Origin: CAVXZE01 sp964615365
Lineage (GTDB): Bacteria; Myxococcota_A; UBA9160; UBA6930
Assembly: GCA_964615365.1 (NCBI GenBank)
Contig: CAZTOU010000009.1
Location: 70,721-134,720, forward strand
Reading direction: 5' to 3'
Length of the DNA: 64,000 nt
Position numbers and translations under genes: made by a program. This document shows positions 34,628-43,545 of this stretch, one piece after another. Numbering within the stretch: the stretch's first letter is position 1; every line of letters starts with the position of its first letter. The notes beneath the pieces were generated by a model. It worked only from the letters and a program-made list of their open reading frames with translations. It searched no databases and was not told where the DNA came from.

Positions 34628-35863
34628 ATGCGCAGAGCCACCCAGCACCTCGGATTCTCACGCCGTTCCGTCTTCCTCCTCCTGTCCGCCACTCTCTTCT
34701 CGGGCCTCGCCGCCGGCTCCGCAAGCGGTCAGATCTTTCTCGAGGACAATTTTCCCGGCCATGCCGAGGACCCCGACTGGGACTACTCGTGGAATGTCGG
34801 GATCGGAACGACCACCTTCGACGCGACCAGCCCTGGCTTCGCCCACCTGAATCTCGCCGGCCCCTGGTCCGCTCCGCCCCCTCAGTACCAGAACGCCGAG
34901 ATCATCCGGTACTCGGTTCCGGCCTACTACAACTTCGAGGTGCGGCTTCGCAACAACAACAACAACGGCTGGGATGCGCCCGGCGCTCCGGGCACTCCGG
35001 ACCCCACCTACGGGCTTGGCTCCCGGGGCTGGGGCCTCTGGGACAGCAACATCTCCTCCATTCAGGAGGTGATCTGGTTCACGAGCATCTCACCGGAGTC
35101 CTCGCCGCCCTTTGCCGGAACCCGCGTCGTCGTCGCGCACGGAGGCCTGCCCGTGGTCTGGCAGGATCTGGGGATCGATCTGACCGAGTGGCACACCTAC
35201 CGCGTCCAGTGGCGGGAGGACTACATCGGGATATTCATCGACGACATGGTCACTCCCATCGCCGAGGTCACCGATCCCGGAAGCATTCCGAGCGTGGGTC
35301 TCAACTTCACGACCTGGATCGACAACTACGTCGTCACCGGAGAACTCACCGACCCGACGTACGGCTACCTCGACGTGCCGGCCATGGATCAGTACATCGA
35401 CGTCGACTACGTGAAGATCTACCGCTTCGCTTGCAGCAATGGGGTCGACGACGATGGCGACGGTCTTGCCGACCACCCGAACGACCCCGGTTGCGCCGAT
35501 CCAGCCAGCGACATCGAGAACCCCCAGTGCCAGGACGGGATCAACAACGACCCGGGACAGGATCCGGATCCCGGTTTGATCGACTTCGACGGCGGACAGT
35601 CGATCTGGGGCGCGTGCACCGGCCAGCAGGGAGGGTGCCCCGCCAACGTGAGTGATCCCGAAGGAGACGGCGTCGCGAACCCGGACCCCCAGTGCGTTGA
35701 CAAGCCGTGGAAGAACAACGAGAACGCGTGGACCTGCGGCCTGGGCTCCGAGCTGGCCTTGCTCCTGCCCCCTCTGATCTGGCTCTCCGTGAGGCGCAGA
35801 CGCCACGCTCGACCGCTCGATGCCGAGGTCAGTCGACGGCGAGGCCGAGTAGCCGCTCGATGA
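34628..35863 (+). CDS. Secreted GH16-like/LamG-like protein with C-terminal sorting tail
   Basis: A 411-residue exported protein. After a signal peptide (ending GSASGQ) comes a concanavalin-like beta-sandwich (about 36-265) with WHTYRVQWREDYIGIFIDD and IDVDYVKIYRF, as in family 16 glycoside hydrolases. The catalytic ExDxxE is missing: the matching region reads SSIQEVIWF, so it is probably a carbohydrate-binding or inactive relative. A Cys/Asp-rich stalk (CSNGVDDDGDGLADHP) leads to Cys370-Gly, a hydrophobic helix and Arg-Arg-Arg-Arg, the same sorting-tail layout as at 13242. The stop overlaps the convergent gene by 35 bases. Confidence 0.8.
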   Translation: MRRATQHLGFSRRSVFLLLSATLFSGLAAGSASGQIFLEDNFPGHAEDPDWDYSWNVGIGTTTFDATSPGFAHLNLAGPWSAPPPQYQNAEIIRYSVPAYYNFEVRLRNNNNNGWDAPGAPGTPDPTYGLGSRGWGLWDSNISSIQEVIWFTSISPESSPPFAGTRVVVAHGGLPVVWQDLGIDLTEWHTYRVQWREDYIGIFIDDMVTPIAEVTDPGSIPSVGLNFTTWIDNYVVTGELTDPTYGYLDVPAMDQYIDVDYVKIYRFACSNGVDDDGDGLADHPNDPGCADPASDIENPQCQDGINNDPGQDPDPGLIDFDGGQSIWGACTGQQGGCPANVSDPEGDGVANPDPQCVDKPWKNNENAWTCGLGSELALLLPPLIWLSVRRRRHARPLDAEVSRRRGRVAAR

Positions 35864-36443
35864 CGGCACCGCCCAGCCAGGAGCCGATGGCGAGCAGGCC
35901 GAGCGCCGAGAGGCGGAGGAAGGTCGAGGCGTCGAAGGGCCAGGTGCTCGCTCTCTCGGTTCGGGCCTCCAGCGCGAGCAATCCCGGCAGCCGGGCGGCG
36001 GCATCGACGGCGCCCGGTCCATCGCCGAGCACCTCGCCGCGCTCCTTCTGGATCGCCGAGCGCAGCAGCGAGAGCTCGCGTCGTTTCTCCGCATCGAGGC
36101 GCCGGTGCACGGCTCTCAACGATTGGAGCATCACGATGGCCCCGACGCTCAGCGTGCCGATCAAGATGAAGACGTGCGTCCAGAGGAAGCCGAAGCGGAG
36201 AAACAGAAGCGACGCGATCGAGCTCCCCAGCAGCCAGTACAGCGCGGAGCGGAGCCCCCTGCGCGCGTAGGGCGCGAGGGGACGGAGATCGAGGAGATCG
36301 ACTCGGATCTCCCGGGTGACCCTCTCGTCGAGCCGCGCCTGGAGCGCGATTCCGGTGTAGGCGAGGCGACCCATCAGGGCGAAGATGCCGAGGATGAGCC
36401 AGAGATACGAGAACGGAAGCCTGTCGGTGAGCCCGCGCTCCAT
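35829..36443 (-). CDS. Four-helix membrane protein, unknown function
   Basis: A 204-residue inner-membrane protein I do not recognise. Hydrophobic helices lie at about 11-32, 68-85, 88-106 and 174-197, and a charged helical linker (VHRRLDAEKRRELSLLRSAIQ) lies between the third and fourth. There is no signal peptide or catalytic motif. The ATG at 36443 is preceded by a GGGGAG-like sequence. Its 3' end runs under the tail of the convergent secreted-protein gene. Confidence 0.6.
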   Translation of the reverse strand: MERGLTDRLPFSYLWLILGIFALMGRLAYTGIALQARLDERVTREIRVDLLDLRPLAPYARRGLRSALYWLLGSSIASLLFLRFGFLWTHVFILIGTLSVGAIVMLQSLRAVHRRLDAEKRRELSLLRSAIQKERGEVLGDGPGAVDAAARLPGLLALEARTERASTWPFDASTFLRLSALGLLAIGSWLGGAVIERLLGLAVD

Positions 36444-36580
36444 CTCCCCGCCCTGCTCCTTCGGTTAGGAGGCGAATAGTGGCGTCGCCAGCCTCTCCCC
36501 GGCCACCAGGAGCCGTTGCTATCTCAATACTGTGTGATCTATGCTTTCGCCAACGACGAGATCTCCTGGCCGTCCCCGGA

Positions 36581-39079
36581 ATGAACGAGAACCCCCACTC
36601 CAATTACCGCACCGCGACGGATGCCGAGTCCATCCGGCGGTCGTTCCTCGACAATCTCTACTTCGTTCAGGCTCGGTTTGCCGAGGTGGCGTCAAAGAAC
36701 GACTTCTATCTGGCCTTGGCATGGACCGTGCGCGATCGGCTCTTGCGAAATTGGATCGATACGGCGAGCACCTACTATCGACAGGCGAGCCGAAGTGTCT
36801 GCTACCTGTCCGCCGAATACCTTCCCGGTCCTCATCTGCGAAATGCCCTGTCGAGCTTGGGGATCGAGCCGCCGATGCGTCGGGCCCTGGCGGGCCTCGG
36901 CCTGGACCTCGACGAGATTGCGGCGCTGGAGCCGGAGCCCGGTCTCGGCAATGGCGGTCTGGGCCGCCTGGCGGCGTGCTACCTGGATTCTCTCGCCACA
37001 CTGCAGGTCCCCGCCATCGGCTACGGGATCCGCTACGAGTTCGGCATCTTCGAACAGGCGATCAGGGGAAACCGCCAGGTGGAGCTCGCCGACAAGTGGC
37101 TGCGCTCCGGGAATCCCTGGGAGATCCCGCGTCCGGAGATCAGCTTCGAGGTCGGGTTCGGAGGAAGGACCGAGCACTACAAAGACGGCTCGGGACGGTT
37201 CCGAGTACGATGGCAGCCCCAGCGTCTGGTCAGAGGCGTCGCCTTCGATACGCCAATTCCCGGCTTCCGCGTTCCCACCGTCAATCTGCTCAGACTGTGG
37301 AGCGCCCAGGCTTGTGAGTCGTTCGACATCGAGGCGTTCAATGTGGGCGACTACGAGCGCGCCGTCGAAGAGAAGATCGCCTCGGAGACCATCAGCAAGG
37401 TGCTCTACCCCAACGACGAGCCGGCGCAGGGCAAGCGCCTGCGCCTGGAGCAGCAGTACTTCTTCTGTTCCTGCGCGATGCAGGACACCCTCCGCCTGCT
37501 CCTGCAACAGAACGACTCCCTGGATCTGCTTCCAGAGAAGTTCGCGGTCCAGCTCAATGACACCCATCCAGCCATCGCCATTGCGGAGCTGATGCGCCTC
37601 CTCGTCGACGTCCACGGATTGGAGTGGGACACCGCATGGAAGCTGGTTCGCGAGACCTTCGCCTATACGAATCACACCCTGCTCCCAGAGGCGCTCGAGA
37701 CATGGTCGGTGGACCTGATTGGCGCGGTGTTGCCCAGGCATCTCGAGATCATCTACGAGATCAACCACCGCTTTTTGGAAGGGGTCCGTGCGCTCTTCCC
37801 GGACGATGGTGCGCTATTGGCCCGCCTGTCACTCATCGACGAGGGGCACGGTCGCAGTGTGCGCATGGCCCATCTGGCGTGTGTCGCGAGCCATCGCATC
37901 AATGGCGTAGCGGAGCTGCACAGCCGCCTGCTGGCGGAGCGGGTGCTCACCGATTTCCACGCCTTGGAGCCGCAGCGCTTCACCAACGTGACGAACGGCG
38001 TGACCCCGCGCCGGTTCCTGATTCTCGCGAACCCGCAGTTGACCTCCCTGATCAACGATTCGATAGGCGACGGCTGGACGAGAGATCTGGAATGCCTGCG
38101 GGAGCTCGAAGACTGGGCAGACAAACCGGATTTCTTCGATGCCTGGCGCGAAGTCAAGCTTCACAACAAACGCACGCTGGCGCAGACCATCCGCAGGACC
38201 TCGGGGGTCGATGCCGAGCCGGAGAGCCTGTTCGACATCCAGGCCAAACGCTTCCACGAGTACAAACGCCAACAACTGAACATCTTGTTCGTCATCAGCC
38301 GCTATCTGGACCTCAAACGCGGCTCGGGTCACGATGCGCCGTCGCGCACCTGGGTGTTCGCTGGCAAGGCCGCCCCCGGATATCGCCTCGCCAGGCTCAT
38401 CATCGAGCTGATCCAAGGCGTCGCCCAGGTGGTGAACGGAGACCCCGAGGTTCACGACCGGATGCGTGTGGGCTTCCTGCCCAACTTCAACGTCAGCAGT
38501 GCCGAGCGGATCTATCCAGCCGCCGATCTTTCCGAGCAGATCTCGACCGCGGGTATGGAGGCCTCTGGAACGGGGAACATGAAGTTCGCTCTCAACGGCG
38601 CCTTGACCATCGGGACGCTGGACGGAGCCAACATCGAGATTCGCCAGCGCGTGGGCGCCGACAACTTCTTTCTTTTTGGCCTCACCGAATCCGAAGTCGA
38701 GGAGCGCCGCGCCAGCCGCTACCGGCCGCGCGAGTGCTATCTCGCAGATCCCCAGCTTTCCACAGCCATCGATGCCGTCGACGAAGGGCTCTTCTCCGAA
38801 GGCGACGCCAACCGGTTCCGCCCCCTGGTCGACTCCCTGCTGGAGCATGACCATTTCCTGGTCCTGGCGGATTTCGCCGCGTATCGGGAGTGCCAGGAGA
38901 GAGTGGATCTGACCTGGAAGGACGCCACCGCATGGACGAGGGCGTCCATTTTGAACACCGCCCGCAGCGGATGGTTCTCATCGGACCGAGCCGTCGCGGA
39001 GTACTGCGAGCACATCTGGCGGGTCTCACCGGTGCCGGTCGAGCGGGATTCGGAGGTTGGCCCCGATGCTGCCCGGTAG
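36581..39079 (+). CDS. glgP: Glycogen/starch phosphorylase
   Basis: An 832-residue pyridoxal-phosphate enzyme releasing glucose 1-phosphate from alpha-1,4-glucans. Family blocks are intact: CYLSAEYLPG, the loop GLGNGGLGRLAACYLDS, QLNDTHPAIA, and EASGTGNMKFALNGALTIGTLDGAN containing the PLP-binding Lys. ATG 36581 gives the normal N-terminus; the ribosome site is weak and 34 upstream codons are open. By eye the gene is noticeably less GC-rich than its neighbours and uses more A/T-ending codons, which suggests transfer. It ends one base from the convergent SGNH gene. No other glycogen gene is adjacent. Confidence 0.93.
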   Translation: MNENPHSNYRTATDAESIRRSFLDNLYFVQARFAEVASKNDFYLALAWTVRDRLLRNWIDTASTYYRQASRSVCYLSAEYLPGPHLRNALSSLGIEPPMRRALAGLGLDLDEIAALEPEPGLGNGGLGRLAACYLDSLATLQVPAIGYGIRYEFGIFEQAIRGNRQVELADKWLRSGNPWEIPRPEISFEVGFGGRTEHYKDGSGRFRVRWQPQRLVRGVAFDTPIPGFRVPTVNLLRLWSAQACESFDIEAFNVGDYERAVEEKIASETISKVLYPNDEPAQGKRLRLEQQYFFCSCAMQDTLRLLLQQNDSLDLLPEKFAVQLNDTHPAIAIAELMRLLVDVHGLEWDTAWKLVRETFAYTNHTLLPEALETWSVDLIGAVLPRHLEIIYEINHRFLEGVRALFPDDGALLARLSLIDEGHGRSVRMAHLACVASHRINGVAELHSRLLAERVLTDFHALEPQRFTNVTNGVTPRRFLILANPQLTSLINDSIGDGWTRDLECLRELEDWADKPDFFDAWREVKLHNKRTLAQTIRRTSGVDAEPESLFDIQAKRFHEYKRQQLNILFVISRYLDLKRGSGHDAPSRTWVFAGKAAPGYRLARLIIELIQGVAQVVNGDPEVHDRMRVGFLPNFNVSSAERIYPAADLSEQISTAGMEASGTGNMKFALNGALTIGTLDGANIEIRQRVGADNFFLFGLTESEVEERRASRYRPRECYLADPQLSTAIDAVDEGLFSEGDANRFRPLVDSLLEHDHFLVLADFAAYRECQERVDLTWKDATAWTRASILNTARSGWFSSDRAVAEYCEHIWRVSPVPVERDSEVGPDAAR

Positions 39080-39080
39080 A

Positions 39081-40391
39081 TCACGGCTCGGAAGCGAACA
39101 GCAGCGTCGCCAGTCTCTCCCCGACCCACTCTCCCGCCACCCGGTTCCCGAGGTCGCTCAGGTGGGTGTCGACGATCCGGTAGTGCTCGCTTCCGCCCCG
39201 GAGCAACTCCGTGGTGTCGAGGACCGGCGATCCTTCCACGTTGTCCTCGATCCAGCGGCGAAGGCGCTCGAGATCATGTCCCTCGGCGACGAGGTCGCGG
39301 CCCAGGAGTCGGCGGAGATCCTCGTCGACCAGGATCCGATCCGGAAAGACGACGAGGACGAAGGGAGCTTCGAGCCGGCGCGCCGCCTCCGAGAGGCCGC
39401 GGAGCGCCTGTGACATCACCCCCGTCGCCGCCGGGGATGCCCCCGCGGAGTCGTTCGCGTCGAGTCGCCGCTCCACCAGGGACCGGAGCGCATCTCCGAT
39501 CTCGGTGAGCTTCTCCCCCTCGGTCCGGCAGGGCCCCTCGCGGCGAAGCGTCTGCTCGCGGGCGCCGCGGTCGAGGCGGCTGGTGCGGGAGAGAAAGAGC
39601 GCGTAGCGAAAGGCCCGGGAGTTCAGGGGGTGAAGGAGCCGCAGGAGTCGCGACTCGGGAAAGCGGAAGTTGATCCCGGAGACCACGCGGCGCTCGGTTC
39701 CAGGTAGGTTGTCGGTGAAGTCGTTCTCGAGGAAGAGGCCGTAGACGACGGCGTCGAAGCCGTAGCCCTCGGCCGCCAGGTGCTCGAGGAGGTTCCGGGC
39801 ATCCACCGGCCCGTAGCCACCGACTCCGGCGTTCATCGCCTCGACCGGAGCCCCGATCCGCTCCGACAGCCGCCCCGCCGCCACCTCCGGATAGTTGCAG
39901 CCGGGGGAGCTGCCGCTCCCCTCGGTGTAGGAGTCCCCGAGGAAGAGGATGCGCAGGCGGTCCGCGCGCTTCGCGTAGGGCGAAGCGGTTCGAAAGCCGT
40001 ACGGGGACCCGGCGTGGGCCTTCTTCACCCACACCCACTGGCCGGAGTCGGACTGGAGCTCCCGGTAGGGACCCCCGAGATGGGAAGACGCGCCTCGCGA
40101 CACCAGCGTCGCATCGGCGGCGAAGAGCAGGAGCTCCAGGAGCAGGAAGGAGGCGATCAGCCCTCGGATGGCGCCCGCGGGCGGGATCGGCTTCCGGCGA
40201 AGCATCTCGGCGACGAACAGCGCGGCGATCGCCGCGAAGACGGCCAGCGACGCGGCCGAGAGCCACTCGTACTCCGCGCGTCCCTCGTTGAAGAGCCCCA
40301 GCGGAAGCGCCCCGGTCTGATCCTGTATCCAGATCGCCACCAGGACCGCGACCGCCCAGAGGAGAAAGGCGATGCGCACCACCGGGGCCAT
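39081..40391 (-). CDS. Membrane-anchored SGNH/GDSL hydrolase
   Basis: A 436-residue protein with three N-terminal hydrophobic helices (within about 1-95), then an SGNH-hydrolase domain. Block I is FLGDSYTEGSG with the nucleophile Ser; the block-V-like DTHLSDLGN near the C-terminus supplies Asp and His; GGYGPVDARN and LENDFTDN are intermediate blocks. Such proteins act as esterases or deacetylases on surface glycans. I take ATG 40391 with a GGTGA site; a TTG at 40406 would overlap the preceding kinase stop. It follows the histidine kinase on the same strand. Confidence 0.75.
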   Translation of the reverse strand: MAPVVRIAFLLWAVAVLVAIWIQDQTGALPLGLFNEGRAEYEWLSAASLAVFAAIAALFVAEMLRRKPIPPAGAIRGLIASFLLLELLLFAADATLVSRGASSHLGGPYRELQSDSGQWVWVKKAHAGSPYGFRTASPYAKRADRLRILFLGDSYTEGSGSSPGCNYPEVAAGRLSERIGAPVEAMNAGVGGYGPVDARNLLEHLAAEGYGFDAVVYGLFLENDFTDNLPGTERRVVSGINFRFPESRLLRLLHPLNSRAFRYALFLSRTSRLDRGAREQTLRREGPCRTEGEKLTEIGDALRSLVERRLDANDSAGASPAATGVMSQALRGLSEAARRLEAPFVLVVFPDRILVDEDLRRLLGRDLVAEGHDLERLRRWIEDNVEGSPVLDTTELLRGGSEHYRIVDTHLSDLGNRVAGEWVGERLATLLFASEP

Positions 40392-40402
40392 TCGTATCAC
40401 CG

Positions 40403-41809
40403 TCAACGTCTCTGCGAGTCGGCGGAAACGGTGGGAAGCACGATGGTGAAGGTGGATCCCCTCCCGGGCTCGCTGTCGAGGAAGATGTCGCCACCGTGGG
40501 CGCGGGCGATCTCTCGGGCCAGGGGAAGGCCGAGGCCGACGCCCGGCGCCTCGGGCCGCGCCGCCACTCGCTGGAAGGGCTCGAAGACATTCGACGCCTG
40601 CTCCGGCTCGATCCCGACGCCGGTGTCGCGGACGATCACGCGCACCCGCCCCTCGTCCGGCGCGATCACCACCTCGATGCGCCCGCCGGCGGGCGTGTAC
40701 TTGACGGCGTTGTGGAGCAGGTTGGCGAAGAGCTGGTGAAGCCAGCTGGGATCGCCGGGTACGGTGACCGGATCGGCGGACTGAACCAGGAGCTGCACCC
40801 CCGCGTCGTCCGCCAGCGGCCGGAAGAACTCCACCACCTCTCCGAGGAGAGAGGAGATCTCCACGGGAACCTTCTGGTCGGGCTGGAGCCCTGCCTCGGA
40901 CTGGGCCAGTCGCATCATCGCGTGGACCGAGTCCGAGAGCGATCCCACCTCCTCGGCCATCTCGCCGAGGATCCGCCGGTACTCCTCGGGCTCGCGCTCC
41001 TTTTCCAGGGTCACGTCGATTCGGCTGCGCAACGCGTTCAGGGGAGTACGCAGCTCGTGGGCGGCGTTGGCCGCGAAGCGCTGCATCCGACTCACGCTGG
41101 CGCGGATGCTGGCGATCATCTCGTTCAGCGTGTGCGCCAGATCGTCGAGCTCGTCCCGGTTCCCCGTGGTGGGAATCGTCTCGTCCAGGTGCGTCCCCCG
41201 GATGCGGCGGGCGGTGAGGTTGATCTCCTTGATGGGCCGGAGGCTCCCCCGTGCCAGCCAGGACCCGAGCCCCGCCGTCAGGAGCAGGAGAACCGGAAGC
41301 GAGTAGAGGTAGATGTCCCGAACGGATCGGGCATTGCGGACGAAGCGGCGGGTGTAGAGGGCACCCTGGACGAAGCCGCGCTTCACCGGCACCTCCATCA
41401 CCAGGTAGGGGTAGTTCTCCCCGAAGTCCGCCTGGTACCAGACGCGGTCCCGGCTCTCGTCGTCCAGGCCTCCGGAGAGCCCGAGCTCGAAGAGGGCCAG
41501 AGATCCTCTCTCGAGCAGAACGGATCCCTCTGCGTCGAAGACTCGGATGCCGAGCTTGAGATCGGACTCCGCGATGACGATGTTGCGCTCGACGGTCTCG
41601 ACCACGGAGGGCGCGGTTGCCCGGGAATCCCGAATCGCGTTGGCGATCTCCTTCACCTGCAGCTCCAGGTGAAGCTTCGCGTCCCTCTCGGTGCGGTTCA
41701 CCACCTGGGTATAGGTGTAGGCGGCGAAGATCGACACGGTGACCAGAAGCGCCGCGGTGTAGCGCAGCGTCCAGCGGGCGCCGATCGAGACGGGTCGCCG
41801 CACCCTCAT
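40403..41809 (-). CDS. Membrane sensor histidine kinase
   Basis: A 468-residue two-component kinase. Two membrane helices (about 14-32 and 165-185) bracket a periplasmic sensor of about 130 residues; a HAMP linker (RPIKEINLTARRIRG) leads to the DHp domain with the phospho-acceptor in NAAHELRTPLNALRS, then the ATPase domain with NLLHNAVKYT, DTGVGIEPE and GVGLGLPLA. It starts at an ATG overlapping the regulator stop by four bases. Kinases with this layout often sense envelope stress or metals (CusS-like); the signal is unknown. Confidence 0.92.
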   Translation of the reverse strand: MRVRRPVSIGARWTLRYTAALLVTVSIFAAYTYTQVVNRTERDAKLHLELQVKEIANAIRDSRATAPSVVETVERNIVIAESDLKLGIRVFDAEGSVLLERGSLALFELGLSGGLDDESRDRVWYQADFGENYPYLVMEVPVKRGFVQGALYTRRFVRNARSVRDIYLYSLPVLLLLTAGLGSWLARGSLRPIKEINLTARRIRGTHLDETIPTTGNRDELDDLAHTLNEMIASIRASVSRMQRFAANAAHELRTPLNALRSRIDVTLEKEREPEEYRRILGEMAEEVGSLSDSVHAMMRLAQSEAGLQPDQKVPVEISSLLGEVVEFFRPLADDAGVQLLVQSADPVTVPGDPSWLHQLFANLLHNAVKYTPAGGRIEVVIAPDEGRVRVIVRDTGVGIEPEQASNVFEPFQRVAARPEAPGVGLGLPLAREIARAHGGDIFLDSEPGRGSTFTIVLPTVSADSQRR

Positions 41810-42498
41810 TCGCCGGCCTTGCTCCGGTCCTCCAGCATGTAGCCGACCCCCTTCACGGTGTGGATCAGCTTCCGCTCGAAATCCTGGTCGACCTTCTTTC
41901 GCAGGTGGTTGATGTGCACGTCGATCAGGTTCGAGTAGGTATCGAACCCGTAGCCCCACACCTTCTCGGTGATCATGGTCCGGGAGATCGCGTGCCCCTC
42001 GTTGCGGAGCAGGTACTCGAGGAGGGAGAACTCCTTGGGCGTGAGCTCGACGGGCCGACCGGAGCGCTCCACGGCGTGGCGCCGCAGGTCGAGGACGAGA
42101 TCGGCGACGGCGAGATGTCCGTCGTCGGGCTCCGAGAGGGAGCGCCGGGCCACCGCCTGGATGCGAGCCAGGAGCTCGGCGAAAGCGAAGGGTTTGACCA
42201 GGTAGTCGTCGGCACCCAGGTTGAGGCCCCGGATCCGGTCCGTCACGTCGCCGCGCGCCGAGAGGAAGAGCGCCGGCGTCTGCACGCTCCTCTCCCGAAG
42301 CGAGCGAAGGATCTCGAAGCCATCCGAGTCGGGGAGCATGACGTCGAGGATCAGCAGGTCGAAGGGGTCGCGAAGCGCCCGCTCGACACCGCTCTTCGCA
42401 TCCCCGGCCACCTCGACGGCGTACCCGTGCTCCGAGAGCCCCTTGCGGATGTACTCTCGAGCGGTCGGGTCGTCCTCGATGTAAAGGATCCGCAGCAC
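41806..42498 (-). CDS. OmpR/PhoB-family response regulator
   Basis: A 230-residue regulator with a receiver domain (phospho-acceptor in LLILDVMLPDSDG, conserved Thr/Ser and Lys in FLSARG and YLVKPF) and a winged-helix DNA-binding domain (about 128-225) with ELTPKEFSLLEYLL and SNLIDVHINHLRKKV. The GTG start at 42498 has GGGAGG upstream. The stop overlaps the start of its kinase gene. No binding-site repeat was obvious upstream. Confidence 0.93.
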   Translation of the reverse strand: MLRILYIEDDPTAREYIRKGLSEHGYAVEVAGDAKSGVERALRDPFDLLILDVMLPDSDGFEILRSLRERSVQTPALFLSARGDVTDRIRGLNLGADDYLVKPFAFAELLARIQAVARRSLSEPDDGHLAVADLVLDLRRHAVERSGRPVELTPKEFSLLEYLLRNEGHAISRTMITEKVWGYGFDTYSNLIDVHINHLRKKVDQDFERKLIHTVKGVGYMLEDRSKAGE

Positions 42499-42592
42499 CT
42501 CGGTTCCTCCCGGCGCTTCCGGCGAGGATTCTCACCGCGTCCGGTGAAGTCCCGGTTAACCCCGGTCAAGTGTGCCGCCTTCCGGGCCCGCG

Positions 42593-42910
42593 TCACCCCC
42601 CTTCGGTTCCCGGGGGGCGCGATGTGGCGGAGGGGCTCCCATCCGCTCCCGCGCGCCGGATCAGCATCAGGTTGCGCACGTAGACCACGGAGTTGGGGAG
42701 GTAGCCCAGCAGGAAGACCGGCTCCTCCCGGTGGATCGCGTAGATCAGCAGGATCAGGGACCCCACCAGGCTCAGGTACCAGAACGCCATGGGGACGTAG
42801 CTGCGCCCGGCCCGCTCCGAGGCGACCCACTGGACGAGAAAGCGGGAGAAGAAGGCCGTCTGACCGAGCAGGCCGAAGGCAAGCCAGGGAAGTGAGTCAC
42901 TCCATTCCAT
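42593..42910 (-). CDS. LAB_N domain membrane protein
   Basis: A 105-residue protein with about three membrane helices matching the lipid-A-disaccharide synthase N-terminal (LAB_N) domain: GQTAFFSRFLVQWVASER, then FWYLSLVGSLILLIYAI, and GYLPNSVVYVRNLMLI. Stand-alone versions are linked to lipid A or polyprenyl-phosphate sugar modification, often next to glycosyltransferases, but here it is alone. It is transcribed divergently from the Rrf2-family gene. Confidence 0.75.
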   Translation of the reverse strand: MEWSDSLPWLAFGLLGQTAFFSRFLVQWVASERAGRSYVPMAFWYLSLVGSLILLIYAIHREEPVFLLGYLPNSVVYVRNLMLIRRAGADGSPSATSRPPGTEGG

Positions 42911-43039
42911 GAGAGGGCTCCTGATGCAGAAATCTCAGCGTCTCGGGCGCGCGCACTGTGACGGAGATCTCGACCTCGGGCAAGGGAGCTCGCGCACTCC
43001 GGGAGATCCCCGCGAGCGCGGCAGCGCTCCCGAGAAATC

Positions 43040-43067
43040 TTGACACCCAGGTCCAGATTCTTATTCT
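43040..43067 (+). promoter_or_regulatory. Promoter of Rrf2-mrp operon, probably leaderless
   Basis: TTGACA (43040-43045) and TATTCT (43062-43067) are 16 bases apart, a strong match. The ATG of the regulator is at 43075, just where transcription should begin, and no ribosome-binding site is visible. AATCT at 43036-43040 and AGATT at 43055-43059 are inverted and overlap the promoter, so the product may repress itself. Confidence 0.55.
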
Positions 43068-43074
43068 CTGCCGG

Positions 43075-43545
43075 ATGCAGCTGATGGCGCAGGAAGAATA
43101 CGGTCTCCGGTGCCTGCTCGAGCTCTCCCGGCACACCGGCTCGGAGCCGCTCACCATCCACGAGATCGCGAAGGCCGAGGGGCTTTCGCCAGACTACACG
43201 GCGAAGCTGCTTCGCGAGCTCCGCCGCGGGGGGCTGGTGAGGGCCAGACGCGGTGCTGCCGGCGGCTACCGGCTCACGCGTGAGCCGGAGGAGATCAGTG
43301 TCTGGGAGGCCATCGAGGTCCTGGGTGGCTCGTTCTTCCCAGACCAGTTCTGCGACGGCCATCCCGGACGGCAGAGCCTCTGCGTGCGGGGCTCGGATTG
43401 CTCGATTCGCAGCATCTGGCGCCTGGCAGATCAGGCCGTTCGCGACGTCCTCAGCAAGATCACCCTGCGAGACCTGCACCGAGCCGAGACGGCCATGGGC
43501 GCATGGCTGGAGACGCGCCCCGAACCCTTGCGGAGATCCCAATGA
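43075..43545 (+). CDS. Rrf2-family Fe-S cluster regulator
   Basis: A 156-residue winged-helix regulator of the Rrf2/IscR family. The recognition helix region is LSPDYTAKLLRELRRGG and the wing is ARRGAAGGYRLTR. Cys93, Cys103 and Cys109 (C-x9-C-x5-C) match the cluster-ligating cysteines of this family, so it probably senses iron-sulfur or redox state. I use ATG 43075 because the promoter ends there; a longer frame from 42958 is not conserved. The stop overlaps the start of the Mrp-like ATPase gene, linking regulator and Fe-S carrier. Confidence 0.88.
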   Translation: MQLMAQEEYGLRCLLELSRHTGSEPLTIHEIAKAEGLSPDYTAKLLRELRRGGLVRARRGAAGGYRLTREPEEISVWEAIEVLGGSFFPDQFCDGHPGRQSLCVRGSDCSIRSIWRLADQAVRDVLSKITLRDLHRAETAMGAWLETRPEPLRRSQ

